From Ambrosia x helenae (taxonomy: Eukaryota; Streptophyta; Magnoliopsida; Asterales; Asteraceae): 64,000 nt of DNA. The notes below the pieces were generated by a model that ran no database searches, was not told the DNA's origin, and saw nothing but the letters and a program-made list of their open reading frames with translations. Where the stretch lies: the NCBI GenBank assembly GCA_030844895.1, contig CM061233.1, positions 48,141,937 to 48,205,936 of the forward strand. Reading direction: 5' to 3'. A program made the position numbers and the translations under genes. This document shows positions 34,217 to 46,980 of the stretch, piece after piece (position 1 is the first letter of the stretch; each line of letters starts with the position of its first letter).

Positions 34217-36618
34217 TGTAACACCCCAACCGATGGCGGAAACATCGGGATGTCACGTATTGATGATTGTTCAGTAGCTCATGATAAATAATAAATTTCA
34301 TTATATGATTTAGATAAATTACATACAATTGTTCTACAAGAATTCGTACATCAAATTGAATAGAACTATGCACACATCTTCAAGCATTAATTCAAATCTT
34401 CAAGCAAGTAGAACCTGAAACATGTTAAGTTGAAAATATTTTGGGTCAACAAAAGTTGGTGAGAATTACATAGGTTTTGATAATCGAATAAAATTTGTTG
34501 TGCAATTCATGTGTCATGGCAATCTAGTCCATATGTGAAAACATACTAGAAGTAAATCGAGTGCATAATCAACCATTGTGACTGTTGTATTGTGGTACAT
34601 CCCATACGCTCATGGTTCACTCGTTTATATTGCAGTAACAAACACCCACGCTACCTTTGTAGGAGGCACGTATCCGGGTGGGATTGTCAGTCCAATAGAT
34701 CTATCAATGTATACCGTCGGCTGATAAATGTTTATGCTAGAATTGTGCTTACCCTAGTCATGTTCAAGACAATATGCAACATAGAAAAACACATAGACAC
34801 ATTGATGATTTAATTGCATAAATGATGTTGTAACATGTTTCACCCCAAAAAAATAGTGATAAATAGAAAAAGGGCTATGTAAAACTTACCTTAGCAAAAT
34901 GTTATATTTGTTGAAAAATTGAATAATGGTGTTGCCCAATTGTGTCAAGTATCACCCTATAATAAGGTAATAAATATGTCTAAGTCTATCAAGTCTACAA
35001 ATGTATAAGTTTCTAGGGCTTCGAATTTGGGAATAAATGCTCGTTTGATTAATATAAAAAATGTTTGATAATTGAGAGAATATTAGTAAACAAATAACCA
35101 AAAATTCTTTTTATGAGATTTAAATTTAAGATGGTCACAATAATGTGTTTAAAGTGTAAAAATAATTTTTACAAAATTATTTTCTTTAAAATAGATTATT
35201 AATTCTATTTATAACAAATTGTCAAGATTTAACTTTAATATTTAAAAATATTAAAATTTAAGAACTATAAGTTTAAAATTTATATTTCTGTTCTAAATAA
35301 TCAGAAATAATTTGTATAAAATTTTGGTGAAAAAATATTAAAAATTGAATTTATTATGATTTAATTATGAATAAAACTAACAAAAAATGATTAAAAATAT
35401 TAAATAAATGATTTTTCAGAATTAAAAATCATTTCAGAAAAGTTTATCATTAAATAAACTCAGAATAATTTTTGTGGAAATTTATAAAATTGTTTTGATA
35501 TTTTAATAGAATTTTATAAATATAATGGAATAAACTTGATTTATTTATTAAATATATTAAATAAATAAATTTTTGAAAACCAAAAATTGTAAGTTAAACT
35601 TTTTCAGTAGATTAACTAAAAATAATTTTTGTAGAATTATTAAAAGAGTTTTAATAATTTAAAATGAATTTATAACATATAAGTATTATATATATAATTA
35701 ATTTGAATTAAGAACAAAAAGAAATAAAAAGGGGGTGCCACTGCCGGGTATCGAACCCGCGTGGTTAGGATGAATGGCACCAGACACAACCACTTGGTCC
35801 AGACCCGTGGTTGTGTTTGGTTTCTGTTTAATTAAAATAAATAATCATATAAGAATCGTGTTCTTCCCCGAATTTTAACATTCGAGCCCTAATTTTGAAA
35901 TAGATTAAATCACACAATGTTAACCCAATTAATCATGGGGTAACATTGTGTGTAGGCCGATCAATGAAACCCACGATTAAAATTGGACTTACAATGCAGA
36001 ATTGAAGACTAACGAGTGGTCAAACCCCGAAGTCAATAACTCGATCAAATACCAGGAACAGAGGATTTTTATGAAGAATTGGGGATTGGGAAAGGTTGTT
36101 CGGCGAGGTGAGGAGGTCCACTGATGTCCAATTTATAGTATAACGATCTGGAACGATGGATTAGTAAGGTTGACTTTGGTATTAAATGTTGACGCGTCGA
36201 TTGATCGATATGGTAACAATTGAAAGCTAATTACCGTGTGAATGAGTCATAATAGGCCGATAATCATGATTCCATTCCATTCTTGGATCAATTACGAGTT
36301 CATGATTGATAATTATGGGTATAGGCTGTCACAGTTGACTTTCCATGTCAACTGTGAACAGACCATTGTCGGGTTAAAAGGAAAATAAGCAGGGTTTGAA
36401 ACAAACATGATAGCTAGACCAGTTGGTTGTGTGTGTTGTATGTTGAACCGGTTAGGGACCCGGGTTCGATCCCCTTCCCTAACATATTTTTTATAAAGCT
36501 GAAAAGGCTAGTGGGCCTGCTGTCTGGATCAGGCTTGGGCTCAGATGTTTGGGCTGAAAATAAAGAAAGGGGTGGGTTTGGCTTTGTTTGTTTTGGTTAA
36601 CTAGATAAACTCTTATAC

Positions 36619-36649
<31 letters not shown>

Positions 36650-36822
36650 AATAAAAACCTGAAAATTATTATTATTATTATTATAAACCTTTATTATGAA
36701 TAATTATCATAGTATTAGGGTTTAAAATGCTACAAAATAATTAAATGTAAACAATAATAATAGAACTTGTCGTTTTATCCCGATTTTACGTAACGTAAAA
36801 TTTTTAAACGCGAAATGTTACA
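34217..36822 (-). repeat. LTR 3 (outer, 5') of element B
   Basis: The 2,606-bp LTR abuts host gag at TGTAC (36823-36827). It has a private insertion of about 20 bp near 36547 and shorter TA/TTA tracts at about 36618-36685. Confidence 0.9.
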
Positions 36823-36827
36823 TGTAC

Positions 36828-39059
36828 TACTTCTAAGCAATTGTGGATGTGTTAAAGAGTAGACATGATGGGAATGAAAAGACTCGAAGGTTGAGAACCG
36901 AAGAGTTGAAGAAGGAGTTTGAGAACTTCAGTTACATCGGGAATGAAACTTTGAAAGAAATTACTCCAAGATTCTTTCACATATTGACTGAGTTATCAAA
37001 CTATCAAGTTTCCTATCCAATGATAGAGCTTATGGAGAAGTTCACAGATGCACTACCACCGTACTGGAATCAGCATGTTGAAATCTTAAAGGAAAAAGAT
37101 GCTTACCAGTATTGGACGATTAGTGAGTTCATTAGAAGTTAGAAAACAAAGAGATGGAAGCTAAGTGGAAGGAAAAGAGAGCTATGACTCCACAAAACCC
37201 GAAATTATATTTTGCTACTACTTCTAGAACATCTTCCGTTCCAAGTGGAGGCATGGGTGTTGCACCAGCACCACAACGGCTTTTGTGTCAAATATCGAAC
37301 CACCAAACTACTTTGCAACACCATCTTACACACCACCTCCATCAAACTTTCAAGTTCCTAACTATTTTGGAACCTCATCTGTGACTATGCCACAACCACA
37401 ACCATAAGCACCGATTATCAATCAAGCTACTACAAGTTCAGGTCCAATTGTTTTGGAGACATCAAACATGAACAATGTAACAGTTGAAGTTGCATAACAA
37501 CATGTTGCATTGGTTTCAGCCTTAGTAGCTTCATACAATGGATTGGTGGCGAGTCAAATTTGGAATAATAATCTTACTAATGAAGATTATGCCTAAATTG
37601 ATAAAGAAGAAATGGAGTTGATTAATATACAATGGGCATTTGCTAGTCGTATGAGAAGAGCAACAGAGTTCATCGAGAAGACTGGGAGAACAGATCTTGC
37701 TACCACACCCAACACCACCTATGGTTTCAATAAAGCAAAAGTTACATGTTTTAATTATGGAACTAGAGGTCATTTTGCTAGAGAGTGTACACAACCAAAA
37801 CAACAAGGTAACCGAAACCCATTTAATTCAAACTATCAAAACCGTTAACCACAAAACCAAGTCACTTTCCAAACTCGAGACAACAACTATCAAAACCAAA
37901 ACTGACAAAGCAACTCACAAAATACCAACCAGAGACAAACAGCTTTCACAGCCAATTAAAACCAAACTCAAACAACACCGAATCAAGTTAGAACCATTGT
38001 TCCAGTCACTACACCGAACACTCAATAGCAGAATGAAAACCAAGCATTGGTGATTCAGAAAGATGAAGGATTTGATTGGAACACAATTCAATTGGGTGTT
38101 TAGGAAGTTACAAGTGGAAATGTTGCTTGTTTGGCTCAGCAAATGCAAGTGAGAATCCGGGGATAGTTAAGAAAGAGGTGGTTGATGAGAAAGATATTGA
38201 GATTATTTCTGAAAAGGTAGAGGAGACGGTGATTGAAGAAGTTGTTACTGAGTCATCTACAGATCATGATTACTCGGACATTGAGAGTGATTCTGATTGT
38301 GAATCAAGTGTTAATTCACTTGATGATGATATTGAGCAACTTCTGGCAAAAGCTGATTTTCTAATGACCAAGAAGTCATGCATGGTGGACGAGTCTTTCC
38401 ACAAAGGTGATTACTCCAAGTTCTTTGCAGGAGAAGAAGATCATTTTGCATTGATGGCTATGACAGAGGCTCCAAAACCGGTAAGTTCTAAATCTCCATC
38501 TGCTAATCATGATAATTATTGTGTTTCATGTGATAGACTTGAAGAAGAGGTTAAGGACTTAAAATATCAACTTGAAAGTGCTAGAACCTCTATTCAATCT
38601 TATCGCAAAAATGAGAATGATGTTAATAAGCTTCTAGATAACTACAAGAAAGACATTTCAGATTTAACTAAAACTTTGTAAAAAAACAAACTACCATTAA
38701 TAACTATATTAATGAAATTGAAGAAACAAAGTTGGAAATGGCTAAAATGAAATGTTTTTCAGAAAAGATTAACAAAAAGCTTAATAGTTATCTAAATGCA
38801 GCTTATGTTGTGGACCACATAATTGAGAAACCAAACCCTACTGTGAGGTACAAATCAGTACCATCTCCGGTGTTATTTGAGAATCCCAATTTTAACACCG
38901 TGACACCGGAAAGTTTTGATAAATTTGGATCTACATAAGAGGATGAATCATACACTTCTAGTGTTGGTGATCCAAATTCTAATGTAAAACCGATTTTGGG
39001 AAAAAAACAATGAGGGCGTTGTGGCAGTAACTGATGATTCTGATTCTAAGGATGATGTA
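36828..39059 (+). pseudogene. gag of host element, segment 2
   Basis: It resumes with KQLWxVLKSRHDGNEKTRRL-like Gag core directly after the TGTAC duplication, through DALPPYWNQHVEIL, a Gln/Asn-rich region, zinc knuckle 1 as CFNYGTRGHFAREC (second Cys replaced by Tyr, a G-to-A change) near 37747, and the acidic linker (SVNSLDDDIEQLLAKADFLM). In-frame stops include 37405, 37495, 37594, 37846, 37957, 38036 and 38101; most stand where A has Gln. It is cut at ATGTA (39055-39059) by element C. Confidence 0.85.
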
Positions 39060-39104
39060 TGTGACAACCTGCACCCTTCACTTTTCATAAATGTGCATAA
39101 TTGG

Positions 39105-41793
39105 TGTAACACCCCAACCGATGGCGGAAACATCGGGATGTCACGTATTGATGATTGTTCAGTAGCTCATGGTAAAGAATAAGTTTCAATAAATGATTTA
39201 AATAAGTTACATACAATTGTTCTAAGAATTTGTACATCAAAATGAAAAAAATACAAGCTACGCATCTTCAAGCATTAACTCTAATCTTCGAGCATGTTAT
39301 AACCTGAAACATGTTATGTTTGAAATATTTTGGGTCAACAAAAGTTTGTGAGAATTACATAGGTTTTGATAATCGAATAAAAATGTTGTACAATTCAAGT
39401 GTCATGGCAAGTCTAGTCCATATGTGAAAACATACTAGAAGTAAATCGAGTGCATAATCAACCCTTGTGACTGTTATAATGTGGTACATCCCATACGCTC
39501 ATGGTTCACTCGAATATGTTATACCGTCGGCTTTGTAGGAGGCACGTATCCGGGTGGGATTGTCAGTCCAATAGATCTATCAATGTATACCGTCGGCTGA
39601 TCAATGTTAATGATTATGCTAGAATTGTGCTTACCCTAGTCATGTTCAAGACATAATGCAACATAGAAAAACACATAGACACTTTGATGATTGAATTGCA
39701 TAAAGAATGATGTAACATGTTTCACCCCAAAAATGGTGATAAATAGAAAAGGGGCTATGTAAAACTCACCTGAAATTCACTGTGTAAATACTAGCAAGTA
39801 GCAACAAGTCTGAACTTGGATTAATTGAACTCTTGTGTCCTTATACAAATAAAGGACGTCTTAAATTCTAATGCAAATAAGCTTGTTTCGCATCTTAGTT
39901 GTAAAGATAGTTGATCCAACTACCTAGACTCGTATTGTGAACAATACGTGTCTTAATGAGTGTATGACTTAACGAACCGATAGAAACTTGGTTTTGTTTC
40001 TCGAAAATATCTGTGTACGTATAGCTATTTGAAATAGAAACTTTAATATATATTTCAAGGTCGCGTCTTGAAGTTATTGTTAAAGATATATTTTGTATAA
40101 CGAGATAATATTTACGTAGCTTGACTCGAATGTTACTTCGACTCGTATCTTGGGTAGCATATATTTGTACTTACTAATAAATATAAATATTTCTGTTTTT
40201 GATGACGTACGATTTGAAATTAGAATTTATTTGTAAAAACATAATCTTGTCTACACATAATTATAAACTTGGAATGCCTATTCGTTTCTTATATTTTATA
40301 AAAATTTGGGCAGAGTCTCCTCTGTTTTTGTAATAAACCAGACAACTCAAGTTGTCTATATTTTCCCAAAACTCAATAGTCAAATTTCACAACACGCAAC
40401 AGTATTTAACTAAGTTATTTTACTCGACGAATGGTTTAACTTAAAACGCTATAATAATGAGAAACTATACATTTCGACAAGTGATATGTTTACATATGTA
40501 GTTTAACATTTAATTATCCTCGCGACATTAAGTATATTATAAGTTAGTTATTTTTCCGTTCCTTCGAGTCACTAATAAAATCGCTTTTAGTCGCAATCGG
40601 CTCGGTTCGTTCTACACAAAAAAAAAAAATATAACTTTAACTATATAACCAAAATAAATAAAACGAAGTCGCGACGCGCGTTATACCTTTCCGTTATTCA
40701 AACTCGCGAACCGATACGCGTGCGCTTGGAGTACTCATTGACCAGCTTTGACCAGAACGGAGCTTGACGGATGTTGACCAGTGTTTGACCAGATCTGGGC
40801 GTTTGACCACAATTGACCGGAACAGAAAGACGAACCAGACCCGAGACTTGCCACTGCTGCTCTGCTTATTCACAGACAGCCAAACGTCACCATAAACTAA
40901 ACATCACCATTGTCGTTGTCGTGTAATTAATCTGAAACAAAAAACCGATTAACAGGAACCAAACCTGACCACTACTCAGAACCAGATCTGACTGGTGTTG
41001 ACCATAGTTTGACCCGCAGCTTGACCTGGAAACCAGACCACTACTCCAACCATCCACTGTGAGCCACAACCTCCGCATCCATCACCACATCGAAACCATC
41101 ATCATCGGACAGCCACAACCACCCATCGGACCACCACTTCTGACCCGAGTTCCAGACGACAACAACCACCACCAAAGCTGTCATCATCCTTCGAAACCAC
41201 TCCCCACTGAACTTCGAACTACCACTACCACCATGACCCGACCAGGTCACCATAACCCGGCTGTTGCACCACCCCTGCCACCGAAGCCCACCACCTACCG
41301 GAATCACCTCCAAACCCGACCATAACCACCTCTACAGCCACGATCATTTTTGCTTGTTTTTTTTCTGGGCTGAAACTGTTCACGCCGCTGCCACCGGAGA
41401 TGGTGGTGGCGGCAGGCGCTGAAACCAGAGGGAGAGAGTGAGATGTGCGAGAGAGAGAGAGTGAGATGTGCGAGAGAGAGAGAGAGTGAGATGTGTTCTA
41501 GGGTTTTAGAGAGAGAGTAGAGAGAGAGATAGCGGCAGAAAAATGAAGAGGAAGGGAGGGTTAAGTTGTTTTAAATAGTTAGGGTTAGGGTTAGGTAGGT
41601 TAGGTGGAAGATTACCTCATATACGAACCCGTTAAAATCGTGTCTCTCGTTACATCCCACCCGTATAAACGTTTAAATATTAGAATCACGTATTTAATTT
41701 ATATGAACCAACTAAAATCGAGTATTTGGACTATATATTCGTTATATATTAATAATAGACGTATATATAGACGTGTGAACATTTATAAGAATT

Positions 41794-41830
<37 letters not shown>

Positions 41831-41877
41831 GTAATAATAATAATTATCATTAATTATTGAAATAGCGAGGCGTTACA
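39105..41877 (-). mobile_element. Solo LTR D of a Tekay-like element inside LTR of element C
   Basis: 2,773 bp run from TGTAACACCCC to GGCGTTACA, between duplications ATTGG (39100-39104 and 41878-41882). No PBS, PPT or internal sequence is present, so it is a solo LTR. Orientation is minus by similarity of its left end to B and F. It includes a TTGACC-rich stretch (40736-41040), a GC-richer CCA/ACC-rich block (about 41040-41330), a (GA)n tract (41440-41530) and (AAT)n at about 41800-41840. Confidence 0.9.
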
Positions 41878-42154
41878 ATTGGTCCCTCAACTATTTCAAA
41901 ATTTTCATTTTTAACCCTTCTATTTTTATAGGACAAAAATTCACAATTTAATAAAACTTATAATTTTTATAAGTAAAAATATTGCACGTTTTATACTCAC
42001 ATCTACACCCGAGCACGTATGTTTCAGACCTTGATACTCAAAAAGCTTAATTTTCGGTCCTAAAACAACTTAGAAACCGAAGGAAACAAGTCCGGAACTT
42101 AAATTTGATTAAATTAGAAAATTTTATTTTTTTAGTTCTCGCAGTCTGCAAAGA

Positions 42155-42305
42155 CAGTAAAAAAGTCAAAGTCCTAGTCAAAGTCCTAGTTAAAGTCTTA
42201 GTCCAACAGTCAAAGTCCTAGTCAAAGTCTGAGTCAAAGTCCTAGTCAACATCCTGATCAAAGACTTAGTCAAAGTCTTAGTCAAAGTCTCAAAGTCCTA
42301 GTCAA
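42155..42305 (+). promoter_or_regulatory. W-box-dense minisatellite in LTR promoter of element C
   Basis: AGTCAA (complement TTGACT, a canonical W-box) occurs about nine times in 150 bp as units of GTCAAAGTCCTA. The TATA box is at 42379-42386. The 3' LTR copy (45785-45935) has about twelve. Confidence 0.6.
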
Positions 42306-43346
42306 ATAGTAAATTCATCATAAAACCTTACTTTATGGTGTTGACCAATTTTAATGGCTAATTGAATCCAAAACTAGTATAAAAACCCACCTATGACCCA
42401 TTACGCTTGGCACCTCTAAATCGATTGTTTCAATCCGATTAAAGTTTCCCTCATACCTTTCTTCTATAGTCTATTACTTCTACAATTGAAGCTTTGATTA
42501 TAAGCTCTTGTAATTGGCAAATTGGAAGCTTGATATTCTTTCTTTTTCATTTTTTGTTATTTCTTCAAGTTGGACTAGCTATGTTGTTGAGTCTTTGGGA
42601 TTCGCCTCACATACATTCACAACGCTTAGAGGATAACTCAGCTTAGCGAATGTGAGTTTACATAGCCCCTTTTTCCTATTTACATTTTGGGGTGAAACAT
42701 ATTTAAACATTTTATACACTATCATTTACTCATTCTTACATTGTTGAAACTTTTGATTCAATTACACTATCATTTACTCATTCTGTCATTTGACTGTAAC
42801 AAAAGACACAGTACAATCATTAACACTGATCAAGCCGCCTGTTTAGATTATAGCGCTATAGGTCTGACAAACCCATCCCCCCGCATAAATTCAGGGATGA
42901 TCTATAACAGTTACACTTTTACTAACTTGCGAGTTAGGTCTAAGTCGACACAAGGTTTGATTGTACAAAAGACGCATTGTTACATGTCGGACTCATATTG
43001 TATCATTACTCATTATTATACTTCAATCATGATTGCTATACAACATATTGTTTTCAATTATATACAAAACCTATGTATTCTCACAAACTATTTATAGTTG
43101 ACCCCCCCTCCATCTTTCCAACTCAACATGTTTCAGGTTTTTACGTGCTTTTGGATGTTGTACAAGTCTTGGATCATATAGGAGCTTTGGATCTAATTTA
43201 TGTAAATCAAGTAGATGTGATAATTAAATTGGATGACAAATTGTAAATTGTTTAGTAATATTGAAATTCCATTTAGTACCATGAGCTATTGAACAATCAT
43301 CACTACGTGACACCTCGATGTTTCCGCCATCGGTTGGGGTGTTACA

Positions 43347-45466
43347 GATTGGTATCAGAGCCATGGTTATAGAGAATTAGGTTATTAGAAAATAATCTAG
43401 TCTATAACCTTAGGATTTTAACCTGTATTTGCCTCTCTTACTTGCAACTCTACTTGTTTTTATTCTCTATCTCCACCCTACTTCTTATCCCTACCCCTAC
43501 AAGATGATTGCTCTCCATCACTGGATCTACCCTTAGACTAATAGAACAAAATTCTCAAGTCCTAACCTGAACTGCCTTGAAGATTCCGTCAAAGTTCTAG
43601 ATTTTGATAACGAACACGTGCAATCTGGAAGGGTGAACGCCTGTATTCTGAGTTTTCTGTCTAGGACTGGCATTGCGCATAAATCCCAATCAGACGAGGG
43701 ACCCGGATGCCTACCTGGGAATTCTTGGGATGAGTGTTCACTTATAGGCTAAAGCATGTCTTCACTATGTTATTAGAATTCAGAAACTTTGATAAGTCAA
43801 CGTTTTCGTTTATTCGTTTTAATTAATGAATAAATGATTACACTCACTTTTCGTAAAACCAAGCTCTAAAATCTTAAAATTTTACAGCTTAATCATATAT
43901 GGATTTCACAATCACACTTCATCTTAACATCTTAGCCAATTGTTTAATTGTTTTTCAACACCTTACCCAAATCATATTATTGTTTTTATCAGCATGTTAC
44001 ATATTTTTAAAACTGTAACCTCATAACCTGAGTATACCCTAGCACAAAACTAAAGATTTCTAAATCTTGTTGGATTTTTATTACCGAGAAACTTTACAAA
44101 ATACATATTTTTGTCAAAAGATGCCTCGAACTTAAATTCAATTGTTTATTTATAGACATAACAAATGATTTTTCTATATAATGCTTTAATCTATTAAAAA
44201 TCACTTAATTGAACCTTCATCTTCAAAACCTAATGTCATGTTTAAAATCTCCAACTAACGGGAATATTTTAATCAAAGCTCACTTAGTTTGTACTATTTA
44301 CCCACTTTTGTTTTAGGTATAAAACCAATTTTAAAACCTTTCCAAAAACTTAATCTCCAACTCCCCATTGACACGTACTTATTTTCAACAAGTTTGAAAC
44401 TTTTACAATTTTTGGTATTTGCCGCAATCATGTTATCTCATACACTTGATTCTAACCTTTGATCCAAACCCCACAATTTATATTGCTACATAATCCCCTT
44501 ACTATAAAATAAGCTCTTTATCAACTATCTTCACATTCACTATCTCTCACAACCTTGGTTCTGCTTCAAGATTTTTCCTCTCAAGAATTAGACTCATATC
44601 CTTCACCTTCTCAAACATGAACTAGATACCCATGATAACTAAACTATCATAAATGAGGATTTGTTTATCTACTTGAACATTTGGTTATTCATGATACTTG
44701 AAAGCATGGAATATAAACTATTTTCTATAAACACACCTAAAGTCATTAATCTTGTCTAGGGCAACTCTATGCTATACTTGATACTTGATGCATTTACAAA
44801 CTTGCTTACATGTATGTATTATCAATTTGCAATTTATGTGTGTAATAATTGGTACACTTAATCAAATAACTAATAGAGGATGAAGTACTTGCTCAACAGT
44901 TAGTAGAGTACCAAATAACCTACTCAATGATTGGTAGAGGTCATCATGCCTGCTCAACAGTCGGTAGAGGCCCTACAACTTGCTTAACGACTGGTAGAGG
45001 CTATCGCACCTGCTCAACAATCGGTAGAGGTTCTTACTCACTGACTGGTAGAGGTCTTTTCCTGCTCAACAGTTGGACTTATTTTTGGATACATTGTATA
45101 CGATTCAACCACAAGGTTAATTGTATTATTTAACATGTGTGTTTAGAGTCGTAGAAGGACACAAAACACTAATGTAAGGTAAACTGGTGAATACGGTCCA
45201 GAACGTAATCATGAATTTACAGGTACGTTAAGGTAGTGTGAAATTCTAATAAGGTTTTGGTAGTTCATTTGGTTTTCATATAGTCAATCAACTTATGCAT
45301 TTCTTTTAGGATTCCTAAAACTTAAAGTTTAGCGTTTTACTAGATTCTCCTTGCTAATTCATGTCGTGCCTTAACCCAAACCACTGCTACCCTAATTTCT
45401 ACCTAAACACCCTCAACCATGTGTTTTTAATAATTTCGGGCCGAAATTTTCTAAAGTAGGGGAGAC
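43347..45466 (+). other. Internal region of element C, non-coding
   Basis: PBS TGGTATCAGAGCC at 43350-43362, a leader shared with B (to about 43850), then about 1 kb of AT-rich sequence also found reversed in element F (about 58340-59400) but not in B, then the 30-bp array and PPT (45453-45466). I see no gag remnant. Confidence 0.8.
44880..45085 (+). repeat. 30-bp repeat array of element C, about seven units
   Basis: Units resemble CCTGCTCAACAGTCGGTAGAGG plus 6-9 variable bases. The 30-bp period keeps one frame open with a Gly-Arg-Gly period of ten residues, but this is a by-product. Confidence 0.8.
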
Positions 45467-46975
45467 TGTGACAACCTGCACCCTTCACTTTTCATAAATG
45501 TACATAATTGGTCCCTCAACTATTTCAAAATTTTCATTTTTAACCCTTCTATTTTAATAGGACAAAAATTCACAATTTAATAAACATATAATTTTTATAA
45601 GTAAAAGTATTGCACGTTTTATACTCACATCTACACCCGAGCACGCATGTTTCAGACCTTGATACTCAAAAAGCTTAATTTTCGATCCTAAAACAACTTA
45701 GAAACCGAAGGAAACAAGTCCGGAACTTAAAATTGATTAAATTAGAAAGTTTTATTTTTTTAGTTCTCGCGGTCTGCGAAGACAGTCAAAAAGTCAAAGT
45801 CCTGGTCAAAGTCCTAGTCAAAGTCTTAGTCAAACAGTTAAAGTCCTAGTCAAAGTCTGAGTCAAAGTCCTAGTCAACATCCTGGTCAAAGTCCTAGTCA
45901 AAGTCTTAGTCAAAGTCTCAAAGTCCTAGTCAAATAGTAAATTCATCATAAAACCTTACTTTATGGTGTTGACCAATTTTAATGGCTAATTGAATCCAAA
46001 ACTAGTATAAAAACCCACCTATGACACATTACGCTTGGCACCTCTAAATCGATTGTTTCAATCCGATTAAACTTTCCCTCATACCTTTCTTCTATAGTCT
46101 ATTACTTCTTCAATTGAAGCTTTGATTATAAGCTCTTGTAATTGGCGAATTGGAAGCTTGATATTCTTTCTTTTTCAGTTTTTTTTTTTATTTCTTCAAG
46201 TTGGACTAGCTACGTTGTTGAGTCTTTGGGATTCGCCTCACATACATTCACAACGCTTAGAGGATAATTCAGCTTGGCGAATGTGAGTTTACATAGCCCC
46301 TTTTTCCTATTTACATTTTGGGGTGAAACATATTTAAACATTTTATACACTATCATTTACTCATTCTTACATTGTTGAAACTTTTGATTCAATTACACTA
46401 TCATTTACTCATTCTGTCATTTGACTGTAACAAAAAGACACAGTACAATCATTAACACTGATCAAGCCGCCTGTTTAGATTATAGCGCTATAGGTCTGAC
46501 AAACCCATCCCCCCGCATAAATTCAGGGATGATCTATAACAGTTACACTTTTACTAACTTGCGAGTTAGGTCTCAGTCGACACAAGGTTTGATTGTACAA
46601 AAGACGCATTGTTACATGTCGGACTCATATTCTATCATTACTCATTATTATACTTCAATCATGATTGCTATACAGCATATTGTTTTCAATTATATGCAAA
46701 ACCTATGTATTCTCACCAACTATTTATAGTTGACGCCCCCATCTTTCCAACTCAACATGTTTCAGGTTTTTACGTGGTTTTGGATGTTGTACAAGTCTTG
46801 GATCATATAGGAGCTTTGGATCTAATTTATGTAAATCAAGTAGATGTAATTATTAAATTGTATGACAAATTGTAAATTGTTTAGTAATATTGAAATTCCA
46901 TTTAGTACCATGAGCTATTGAACAATCATCACTATGTGACACCTCGATGTTTACGCCATCGGTTGGGGTGTTACA
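45467..46975 (+). repeat. 3' LTR of element C
   Basis: It is 1,509 bp, about 97.5% identical to the 5' copy by hand. TATA box near 46008 and W-box cluster at 45785-45935. It abuts ATGTA and host gag. Confidence 0.9.
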
Positions 46976-46980
46976 ATGTA

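Larger units (their letters stand above)
24316..36822 (-). mobile_element. Element B: tandem LTR-gag-LTR-gag-LTR gypsy derivative (TR-GAG type)
   Basis: Three LTRs (24316-26908, 29039-32084, 34217-36822) alternate with two 2.13-kb internal regions, all minus strand, between single TSD copies TGTAC (24311-24315 and 36823-36827). Each internal region has a PBS (initiator Met type), leader, one gag ORF, repeat array and PPT, but no protease, RT or integrase. Gag, PBS and 2.6-kb LTRs resemble Tekay/Del chromoviruses; gag-only elements of this build are known as TR-GAG. It would need pol from an autonomous relative. Confidence 0.9.
39060..43346 (+). repeat. 5' LTR of element C, interrupted by solo LTR D
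   Basis: Parts are 39060-39104 and 41883-43346. It starts TGTGACAACC and ends GGTTGGGGTGTTACA. It carries a GTCAAAGTCCTA-type minisatellite (42155-42305) about 75 bp upstream of TATAAAAA (42379-42386). Confidence 0.9.
39060..46975 (+). mobile_element. Element C: non-coding LARD-like gypsy derivative
   Basis: Its two LTRs are each 1,509 bp once the insertion D is removed from the 5' one, and the TSD is ATGTA (39055-39059 and 46976-46980). PBS of initiator Met type at 43350, internal 43347-45466 without any credible ORF, repeat array, PPT. Its leader, array and PPT match element B. It fits the definition of a large retrotransposon derivative mobilised in trans. About 38 LTR differences by hand (about 2.5%) make it older than A. 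Confidence 0.9.

Noticed and set aside
41041..41325. Overlapping ORFs on both strands in LTR D
   Set aside because: They come from a CCA/ACC-rich low-complexity block inside a solo LTR; no motif, and both strands are open for compositional reasons.
41577..41605. Telomere-like TTAGGG repeats
   Set aside because: Only about three units in a simple-sequence stretch of a solo LTR, and the plant type would be TTTAGGG.
42741..43246. ORFs repeated at 42741-43246 and 46421-46875
   Set aside because: They are LTR sequence of element C present once per LTR, with no start context or domain.
44927..45133. ORF with a ten-residue Gly-Arg-Gly period
   Set aside because: The 30-bp repeat array keeps a frame open automatically; the same array is non-coding in elements B and F.
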